NCBI RefSeq assembly: GCF_009857595.1
Contig: NZ_WWCU01000024.1
Location: forward strand, 28,926-92,925
Reading direction: 5' to 3'
Length of the DNA stretch: 64,000 nucleotides
Source: Pseudoduganella aquatica
Lineage (GTDB): Bacteria > Pseudomonadota > Gammaproteobacteria > Burkholderiales > Burkholderiaceae_D
The position numbers and the translations under genes were made by a program. The notes below the pieces were generated by a model. That model saw only the letters and a program-made list of their open reading frames with translations, was not told the origin of the DNA and did not search any database. Below are positions 51,106 to 57,207 of the stretch, in pieces. Numbering within the stretch: position 1 is the first letter of the stretch; every line of letters begins with the position of its first letter.

Positions 51106-51120
51106 AGTGACAAGATGCAG

Positions 51121-51145
51121 GTGCGGCGCGAGCCGCACTTTTTTT
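51121..51145 (+). terminator. Rho-independent terminator of the accB-to-pfkB run
   Basis: GTGCGGC (51121-51127) pairs with GCCGCAC (51132-51138), followed by seven T residues. The T-run overlaps the stop codon of convergent yggT. Confidence 0.85.
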
Positions 51146-51671
51146 ATCGGCCGAACAGCATGCCCAGCACCAGCTGCGCGATCTGCAGCAGGATCAGGGC
51201 CACCAGCAGCGACAGGTCGAGATTGCCCACCAGCGGCACCACCTTGCGCAGGGGGCGCAGCAGCGGCTCGTTGAGGGCGCGGATGAAGGGTGCCAGCGGC
51301 GCGTGCGGGTTGACCCAGCTGAAGATGGCTTCGATCACCAGCATGGCCATGAAGCCGTACAGTATCCACTGCAGGAAGCGGTACAGCGCCGCCAGCAGCA
51401 CGGTCTGCCACGCGGCGCCGACGAAGAACAGCACCGAGGTGGCCAGGAACACGATCAGGAAGGCGCCGATCAGGCTGGCCCAGTCGAAGCCGCCCACCCC
51501 CGGGACCACCCGGCGCAGGGGGCGCACCAGCCAGTCGGATAATTGGAAAGTGAATTGCGCCACCGACGACGGCGGACGCACGCGGATGGCTTGCATCCAG
51601 AAACGCAACAACAGGACAGCGCCGAGCAAACCGGCGACGGTGTCCACTATCAGCATGACGATACTAAGCAC
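51144..51671 (-). CDS. yggT: YggT family membrane protein
   Basis: The 175-residue protein contains two YggT units, each a pair of membrane helices with a signature: DWLVRPLRRVVPGVGGFDW near residue 45 and NEPLLRPLRKVVPLVGNLDL near residue 130 (20 residues). The family has been tied to K+ and osmotic homeostasis and to cell division, but function is unsettled. Confidence 0.92.
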   Translation of the reverse strand: MLSIVMLIVDTVAGLLGAVLLLRFWMQAIRVRPPSSVAQFTFQLSDWLVRPLRRVVPGVGGFDWASLIGAFLIVFLATSVLFFVGAAWQTVLLAALYRFLQWILYGFMAMLVIEAIFSWVNPHAPLAPFIRALNEPLLRPLRKVVPLVGNLDLSLLVALILLQIAQLVLGMLFGR

Positions 51672-51683
51672 GGGCTCCCTCCA

Positions 51684-51718
51684 TAAAAAAACCGCTGTGT
51701 GATTGTCTCACACAGCGG
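51684..51718 (-). terminator. Rho-independent terminator of the Ala/Lys-rich gene
   Basis: A perfect 11-bp stem (CCGCTGTGTGA/TCACACAGCGG, 5-base loop) is followed on the minus strand by seven T residues, 32 bp after the stop codon. It also lies between this gene and yggT. Confidence 0.92.
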
Positions 51719-51749
51719 CCTTGCCTCATAAGGCTAGCGACGACTCAGC

Positions 51750-52802
51750 TCAGGATGGACGGGTGCTGGTCGGGAATGGCCAGGCGGCGGCCGGGGTAGG
51801 CGCGGTCTTGGCGGCTGGTGCGGCAGCCGGTGCGGCGGCGGCAGGAGCAGCAGCGGCGACAGGCTTGGCGGCTTCCTTCTTAGGGGCGGCAGCTTTCGGC
51901 GCGGCTGGCTTTTTCGCGGCCGGCTTGGCCACTACTGGAGCTGGCGCGGCCGGAGCGGCTGCTACCGGGGCAGCTGCCGGCTTGGCAACTGCCTTAACCG
52001 CCTTTTTTGCTGCTGGCTTGGCGACGCCTTTCGCCGCAGGCTTGGCTGCTGCTGGTTTGGCGGCTGGCTTGGCGGCTGGTTTAGCAGCGGCTTTCGCGGC
52101 TGGTTTGGCTGCTGGTTTAGCGGCAGCTTTTTTGGCGGCCGGTTTAGCCGCTGGCTTGGCAGCGGCTTTCTTGGCGGCTGGCTTGGCTGCTGGTTTGGCG
52201 GCGGCTTTTTTTGCAGCTGGTTTGGCTGCTGGTTTAGCGGCGGCTTTCTTCGCTGCTGGTTTAGCGGCTGGCTTGGCGGCGGCTTTTTTCGCTGCTGGCT
52301 TGGCTGCTGGTTTAGCGGCGGCTTTCTTCGCTGCTGGCTTAGCGGCTGGCTTGGCGGCGGCTTTCTTCGCTGCTGGCTTGGCTGCTGGTTTGGCGGCGGC
52401 CTTCTTCGCTGCCGGCTTGGCTGCCGGCTTGGCGGCGGCTTTCTTCGCTGCTGGCTTGGCGGCGGCCTTCTTCGCTACTGGCTTGGCTGCTGCTTTCGCT
52501 GCTGGCTTGGCTGCTGGTTTCGCTGCGGCTTTTTTCGCGACTGGCTTGGCTGCTGGTTTGGCGGCGGCCTTCTTCGCTGCTGGCTTGGCTGCTGGTTTAG
52601 CGGCGGCTTTTTTCACCGCTGGTTTGGCTGCCGGTTTGGCGGCGGCTTTTTTCGCTGCTGGCTTGGCTGCTGGTTTAGCGGCAGCTTTTACCACGGCCTT
52701 GGCGGCTGGTTTCGCGGCGGCTTTCTTGGCAACCGGTTTGGTGGCAGCGGCTGCTTTAGCCGCTGGTTTCTTTACTTCTTTCTTTGCTTTCGCTGTAGCC
52801 AT
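51750..52802 (-). CDS. Alanine/lysine-rich histone H1-like protein
   Basis: The 350-residue protein is almost wholly Ala, Lys and Pro. The central part, about residues 30-245, is a tandem array of KPAAKPAAKKAAA-type units of roughly 13 residues, visible in DNA as near-repeats between about 52060 and 52700. It resembles eukaryote-like H1 proteins of Bordetella (BpH1) and AlgP of Pseudomonas, which bind DNA through basic tails. A strong GAAGGAG ribosome site lies 7 bp upstream of the ATG. Repeat number probably varies between strains. DNA binding is inferred from composition. Confidence 0.88.
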   Translation of the reverse strand: MATAKAKKEVKKPAAKAAAATKPVAKKAAAKPAAKAVVKAAAKPAAKPAAKKAAAKPAAKPAVKKAAAKPAAKPAAKKAAAKPAAKPVAKKAAAKPAAKPAAKAAAKPVAKKAAAKPAAKKAAAKPAAKPAAKKAAAKPAAKPAAKKAAAKPAAKPAAKKAAAKPAAKPAAKKAAAKPAAKPAAKKAAAKPAAKPAAKKAAAKPAAKPAAKKAAAKPAAKPAAKKAAAKPAAKPAAKAAAKPAAKPAAKPAAAKPAAKGVAKPAAKKAVKAVAKPAAAPVAAAPAAPAPVVAKPAAKKPAAPKAAAPKKEAAKPVAAAAPAAAAPAAAPAAKTAPTPAAAWPFPTSTRPS

Positions 52803-53518
52803 TTTGGTCTCTCCTTCATCTAGAGATGAGAATTACGCACAAGATTAAAACCCGTCCGGCCCCCTGGCCAGGCGAATTATTCATCGGCGCAAACGGATGG
52901 TTTGCGCTAATGAATTCGGCACCAGCTGAACTGCTGCAACTCCTCACGTTTGCAGCGCTTCAGCCCCGACGCCGGCGTTCACGGAACAGCCGGCGCACTA
53001 AATCTTGTTACGATGTTGGCGGGTGGCGGGCGTGTGTTCAGCACCGGTGCTCCCCATCGCAGCCACATCACGTTTTTGATTTTTGAAGAAAAAACCGCCC
53101 GGCCTGGACATTGCCAGGCGAGGCGGTCATCGCAAAAACGGTGTGGTCTTGTGCATACTCGTGCGTGTCTCGAATCCCATTTTGTTGATCGTTTTGCGGG
53201 CGCGCGCGGCTCAAAAAACCGCACAAAAAAAATCACGCAAATTCAATCTCGTAAATTACACGAAAACCTTGTCGGTGCGCAACCGGCACAACTCACTTTC
53301 GCACTCTTTTTTGCACGATAGGCGCGCTATCGCACATTAGTTCATCAAATGCGGACGCTGCGCGCCGATTTTTTCGCGCGCGGTGCGTCGCCGATCACGA
53401 TCACGCGCGTGCGCGAATTGAAAAAATGCGCGCGCGTTTTTTCGATGCGCGGCCAAGGAAGCCTTGCGCGCACAGGTGCGCTTCGGCGCGCATTTGGGCT
53501 CTCACTTTCGAGTGCTGA
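52803..53518. other. Gene-free 716-bp region
   Basis: No credible protein gene on either strand. The left end holds the leader of the Ala/Lys-rich gene. A minus-strand terminator sits at 53086-53127. From about 53150 to 53340 the base composition is clearly AT-richer (A-runs and TCACGCAAATTC-like sequence), then GCGC-rich to the lysR end. It could hold a minus-strand small RNA ending at the terminator, or the long 3' tail of the lysR message. Confidence 0.6.
53086..53127 (-). terminator. Rho-independent terminator in the gene-free region
   Basis: ACCGCC (53094-53099) pairs with GGCGGT (53122-53127) and an inner CCTGG/CCAGG stem closes a short loop; six T residues follow on the minus strand. 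No annotated gene ends close to it; the lysR stop is about 390 bp away. Confidence 0.75.
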
Positions 53519-54409
53519 TCAGTGCGCACTGAAGTGCTCGCGCACCCAATGCCGCAGCACCGTCGTGGCCGGCCGCGCAGACGCGCGCGCGCTGTACACC
53601 AGGTCGTAGCGGAAGCTGGCGAGCGACAAGTCGAACGGCTGCACCAGCACGCCCGCAGCCAGTTCCTCCTCCACCAAAGTCAGGCTAAGCAGGCCGATGC
53701 CCTGGCCCGCGATGGCCGCTTGCACGGCGTGCAGTTCCTCGCTGAAGGACACGCCGGTGTCGGCGTCGATGCCGGCCGCGCCGGCGGCGGCCAGCCACTG
53801 GCGCCACTCGACCGCGCGCTCGTCGCCGCGCACCGCCTCGCCCCACTCGAAGTGGATCAGCGTGGCGCGGCGCAGCTCGCGCATGCTGCGGATGTTGAGC
53901 AACGGACTGCACACGGGCGCGAAGCGGTCCTCGAACAAGTGCTCGACCAGCAGGCCGGGATAGAGGCCGCTGCCGTAGCGGATGGCGGCGTCGGCATCGG
54001 CGTCGAGGTCGACCAGCTCGTTGGACGCGTCCAGGCGCAGGGTCCAGTCGGGGTAGGCATCGCGGAAGGAGCCGGCGCGGGTGGCCAGGCGGCGCGCCAT
54101 GAAGGCGACGGTGGAGGACAGGCGCGCCACCTGCGCACCCTGCGCGCGCACCAGCTGCTCGATGGCGCGCTCGATGCTGTCGAAGCCGTCGCGCAAGGTG
54201 GGGAAAAGCTGGCGGCCGGCGGCGGTGAGGGTGACGCGGCGCGGGCCGCGCTCGAACAGCTCGACGCCGATGGCCTGCTCGAGGTGCTTGATCTGGTGGC
54301 TGACGGCGGTGGGCGTGACGTTCAGCTCCTCGGCCGCGTCCTTGAAGCTGAGGCGGCGCGCGGCCGCTTCGAACACGCGCAGCGCGCCGATGGCGGGCAG
54401 TTTTCTCAT
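53519..54409 (-). CDS. LysR-family regulator (GcvA-like)
   Basis: The 296-residue protein has an N-terminal winged helix-turn-helix (LSFKDAAEELNVTPTAVSHQ near residue 20) and a periplasmic-binding-type effector domain. The start MRKLPAIGALRVFEAAAR is typical of the GcvA subgroup. It is divergent from the RidA-like gene, with a perfect palindrome between them that is the likely operator. In relatives this type of regulator controls the adjacent RidA-family gene. Confidence 0.92.
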   Translation of the reverse strand: MRKLPAIGALRVFEAAARRLSFKDAAEELNVTPTAVSHQIKHLEQAIGVELFERGPRRVTLTAAGRQLFPTLRDGFDSIERAIEQLVRAQGAQVARLSSTVAFMARRLATRAGSFRDAYPDWTLRLDASNELVDLDADADAAIRYGSGLYPGLLVEHLFEDRFAPVCSPLLNIRSMRELRRATLIHFEWGEAVRGDERAVEWRQWLAAAGAAGIDADTGVSFSEELHAVQAAIAGQGIGLLSLTLVEEELAAGVLVQPFDLSLASFRYDLVYSARASARPATTVLRHWVREHFSAH

Positions 54410-54430
54410 CGTGGCTACGGATTAGTTTTG

Positions 54431-54447
54431 CTCACCTATATGGTGAG
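54431..54447. promoter_or_regulatory. Perfect palindrome between lysR and the RidA-like gene
   Basis: CTCACC-TATAT-GGTGAG, a 17-bp inverted repeat, 21 bp from the lysR start and 80 bp from the ridA-like start. Good candidate for the LysR operator, though not a classical T-N11-A form in its arms. Confidence 0.65.
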
Positions 54448-54527
54448 GAATGATCGTTTGCCGCCATGGAGCGGCGTACACATAATGTGCTTCAGTTCAT
54501 TTTAACTCAGTCATTGAAGGAGATGCC

Positions 54528-54812
54528 ATGCAGCTGGAACAGATCCATACCACGCCCGATCCCTACGCGCCCTACCTGCTGTCGCAGGCGTTCCGCAACC
54601 TGGAGCGGGTGCTGGTGGCGGGCGGGTCGAGCTTGCGGCGCGTCATCGAGGTGACCATCTACCTGACCTCGATGCGGCACTTCGGCAAGATCGTCGCGCT
54701 GCGCCGCCAGTGGCTCGCGCCGCCCTACCCGGCCGACACCATCGTGGAAGTGGCGGCGCTGTACGCGCCGGAGGCGATGATAGAGATCGAAGCCATCGCC
54801 GCCGCCGGCTAG
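54528..54812 (+). pseudogene. RidA-family protein with large internal deletion
   Basis: The 94-residue product begins like RidA (IHTTPDPYAPYLLSQAFR), then passes straight into the middle of the fold (NLERVLVAGGSSLRRVIEVT) and ends VEVAALYAPEAMIEIEAIA. The usual segment between them, with the FxSGQ strand and the QTRQ-like start of the long helix (about 30 residues), is absent. The join reads SQAFR-NLERVL, which fits deletion between two QAFR-like stretches. The conserved active-site Arg of the PAR motif is also replaced (PADTIVEV). A strong AAGGAG ribosome site remains. RidA enzymes hydrolyse reactive enamines/imines; this copy is probably inactive. It ends overlapping the Fic relic by 4 bp, convergently. 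Confidence 0.75.
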
Positions 54813-55262
54813 TTCAGCGCGGCGGGGATGAAGCCTTCATCGCCCAGCGCGGGCATGCTGGCGGAGAGGTCGGCCGACTTGGCGGTCTTCAACTTCATGA
54901 CGGCCAGCAGCACGGTGTGCTCGTCCGCCGCAATCAGGCCGCGCTCGCGCGACACGGCCAGCGCCGGGACGAGGATTTTTTCCTGGAGGTAGCCGTAGTC
55001 GGAGGCGGTCGAGCTTGCGTACTTAATTAGTAGCGCATAGGTCAGCAGACGGACCACGCGGCCATGCTGTGCAGCTCGCGCATGAAGCGCTCGCTGAGCG
55101 GACTGCCCGGCTCGACGGTCCGCTCTATATCTTGCATGGTCTCTTCTATATTGGAGATCTCACACAGCGTGCCACTGTCCTGCGTACGGCCTTCGACGGC
55201 CGACTCCACGTAGTCCGCCAGCGTGGTGTGGTTGCCTTCGATACGGAACTCCGGCGTGGAAT
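54809..55262 (-). pseudogene. Fic-family protein relic
   Basis: Read on the minus strand, 55260 to 55049 gives FRIEGNHTTLADYVES, EISNIEETMQDIERTV and PLSERFMRELHSM, the N-terminal part of Fic proteins, then stops. The next frame, from about 55060, gives VRLLTYALLIKY, which in Fic proteins directly follows the HPFxDGNGR catalytic motif, and then DYGYLQEKILVPALA and KSADLSASMP, a C-terminal region. The stretch with the catalytic motif is missing, the two parts are out of frame, and the start is lost. At least two internal deletions are implied. Fic proteins AMPylate targets; this cannot be active. Confidence 0.75.
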
Positions 55263-55843
55263 CACTCGTCCAGCATCATGTCCTCCTGCCTACGGCGCTT
55301 GGGAATGCGTTGTTCAGGCCGCAGCGAAGCTTGGTGATGAACGTGCTCAACAAGGGCAAGCGTGGTTTGCAGAGCGTCGCTCATGGTACGGGCAGCGGCG
55401 GCCATTGCCTCAACCGGGGATTGCGCCACGGGCCGCTGCTCCAGCGCCCGCCGCAGCCGGATGGCCTGGGTCCAGTTTCGCTCGCCGTTCAGCCGCACCC
55501 AGACGTCGCGCCATGCGTTGCGGCCGTGGCCTGCTACCATGAGGGTGAACTGCCGTGGCGAGACCGGCATGCCTTGATAGAGCAGCTCGTCGCCCATCAC
55601 CTCGGCGACGTAGCTTTGCTCGCCGTGACGCATCCGGATCAAGCTGCCGGAGGGTAAGAACAACTGCTTCCATTGATAGCCGCACACCGGCTCTGCGGCT
55701 GCGCGCTGCGCGGCGATCCAGTGCTTGATGGCCAGCCTGAGCGCCTCGGATACGCTCAGCGTACTGCCGGAAGTGCGCAGGTAGTCGCGCAATTCGATGT
55801 GCGCCGCAGGTGGTATGCCTGCGAAATCCCTCTGCCTATCCAT
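55262..55843 (-). CDS. Hypothetical protein with RAMA-like domain
   Basis: The 193-residue protein has a short N-terminal helical part (RDYLRTSGSTLSVSEALRLA, residues 18-37) and a central beta-rich domain (residues 60-135) with LFLPSGSLIRMRHG, YVAEVMGDELLYQGMPVSP and AGHGRNAWRDVWVRLNGER. This pattern resembles RAMA domains associated with restriction and transposon proteins (G-x-L-R-M, a small SP turn, N-x-W). It ends with a helical, basic tail. The ATG has AGGGGA 7 bp upstream. Four TTAGGC iterons lie just upstream. It directly precedes the Fic relic in the same direction, so the two may once have formed one operon. Function unknown; similarity judged by eye. Confidence 0.6.
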   Translation of the reverse strand: MDRQRDFAGIPPAAHIELRDYLRTSGSTLSVSEALRLAIKHWIAAQRAAAEPVCGYQWKQLFLPSGSLIRMRHGEQSYVAEVMGDELLYQGMPVSPRQFTLMVAGHGRNAWRDVWVRLNGERNWTQAIRLRRALEQRPVAQSPVEAMAAAARTMSDALQTTLALVEHVHHQASLRPEQRIPKRRRQEDMMLDE

Positions 55844-55920
55844 ACTAATTCCCCTGTCTAATCTTGCCTCGTTTCGCCTATTCCTGTCTATTTGACAGCG
55901 GCGAAAAGAAAAAGTTCGTT

Positions 55921-55968
55921 TTAGGCGCAATTAGGCAGAATTAGGCACACAAATTCGACATGTTAGGC
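55921..55968. repeat. TTAGGC iterons upstream of the RAMA-like gene
   Basis: TTAGGC occurs at 55921, 55931, 55941 and 55963, spaced 10, 10 and 22 bp, all in one orientation and therefore on one face of the helix. On the other side of the gap, CGCCTA at 55875 is the reverse form. They lie 78-125 bp upstream of the RAMA-like start and may be an operator or a remnant of a replication/transfer region. Confidence 0.7.
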
Positions 55969-56002
55969 AGAGGGGGCTGCGCGGGCTCACCGCGCCCCCA
56001 TG

Positions 56003-56028
56003 AAAAAACCCGGCGCGCGGCCGGGTTT
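56003..56028 (-). terminator. Rho-independent terminator of nrdAB
   Basis: AAACCCGGC (56006-56014) pairs with GCCGGGTTT (56020-56028), with a 5-base loop; on the minus strand six T residues follow. It lies 20 bp after the nrdB stop. Confidence 0.92.
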
Positions 56029-56047
56029 CGGGTGGAGCAGAAACGGA

Positions 56048-57148
56048 TCAGTCCCAGTTCAGGGCGCCGCCGGTCTGGTATTCGGTGACGCGGGTCTCGA
56101 AGAAGTTGCGTTCCTTCTTCATATCGATCATCTCGCTCATCCATGGGAATGGATTCTCAGGCTGGTCGAACAGCGTTTCCAGGCCGATCTGGGTAGCACG
56201 GCGGTTGGCGATGAAGCGCAGGTAGCCCTTGAACATGGCCGCGTTCAGGCCCAGCACGCCGCGCGGCATGGTGTCTTCCGCGTAAGCGTATTCCAGCTCC
56301 ACGGCCTTCAGGAACAGGCCCTTGATCTCTTCCTTGAAGGCAGGCGTCCACAGCAGCGGATTTTCCATCTTGATGGTGTTGATCAGGTCGATGCCGAAAT
56401 TGCAATGCATGGACTCGTCGCGCAGGATGTACTGGTATTGCTCGGCGGCGCCCATCATCTTGTTCTGGCGGCCCAGCGCCAGGATCTGGGTGAAGCCGAC
56501 GTAGAAGAACAGGCCTTCCATCAGGCAGGCGAACACGATCAGCGATTTCAGCAGCTTCTGGTCGTTTTCCACGGTGCCGGTGGTGAAAGCCGGGTCGGTC
56601 AGCGTGTTGATGAACGGAATCAGGAACTCGTCCTTGTCGCGGATCGACTTCACTTCATTGTAGGCGTTGAAGATTTCCTGCTCGTCCAGGCCCAGCGACT
56701 CCACGATGTACTGGTAGGCGTGGGTGTGGATGGCTTCCTCGAAGGCCTGGCGCAGCAGGTACTGGCGGCATTCCGGCGCCGTGATGTGGCGGTAGGTGCC
56801 CAGCACGATGTTGTTGGCGGCCAGCGAGTCGGCGGTGACGAAGAAGCCCAGGTTGCGTTTCACCAGGCGGCGCTCGTCTTCGGTCAGGCCGTTCGGGTTC
56901 TTCCACAGCTCGATGTCGCGCTGCATGTTCACTTCCTGCGGCATCCAGTGGTTGGCGCAGCCGGCCAGGTATTTGTCCCAGGCCCATTTGTACTTGAACG
57001 GCACCAGCTGGTTGACGTCGGTCTGGCCGTTGATGACGCGCTTGTCATCGGCATTCACGCGGCGGGCGATCTGCTCGGCAGTGCCTTCGGCGTTGAGTGG
57101 TGCGTGGGGTTGCGCGGCAGGCGCAGTGTCTTCGTCCCAGGACAGCAT
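56048..57148 (-). CDS. nrdB: Ribonucleotide reductase small subunit
   Basis: The 366-residue class I R2 protein has diiron ligand motifs EEAIHTHAYQYI and RDESMHCNFG plus an early acidic ligand in FFVTADSL, and ends with a flexible C-terminal tail (YQTGGALNWD) that docks to NrdA. The start at 57148 (MLSWDED) has AGAAGGA 7 bp upstream. It follows nrdA by 59 bp and shares its promoter and terminator. Confidence 0.95.
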   Translation of the reverse strand: MLSWDEDTAPAAQPHAPLNAEGTAEQIARRVNADDKRVINGQTDVNQLVPFKYKWAWDKYLAGCANHWMPQEVNMQRDIELWKNPNGLTEDERRLVKRNLGFFVTADSLAANNIVLGTYRHITAPECRQYLLRQAFEEAIHTHAYQYIVESLGLDEQEIFNAYNEVKSIRDKDEFLIPFINTLTDPAFTTGTVENDQKLLKSLIVFACLMEGLFFYVGFTQILALGRQNKMMGAAEQYQYILRDESMHCNFGIDLINTIKMENPLLWTPAFKEEIKGLFLKAVELEYAYAEDTMPRGVLGLNAAMFKGYLRFIANRRATQIGLETLFDQPENPFPWMSEMIDMKKERNFFETRVTEYQTGGALNWD

Positions 57149-57207
57149 GATATTTCCTTCTTGAATTGGCAAACGGACCGCGCACGCGGCGCGGTCCTCC
57201 TATTGTA

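Noticed and set aside
53335..53610. Short plus-strand frame ahead of the lysR end
   Set aside because: Arg/Ala-rich product, no ribosome site, and it overlaps the convergent lysR coding end.
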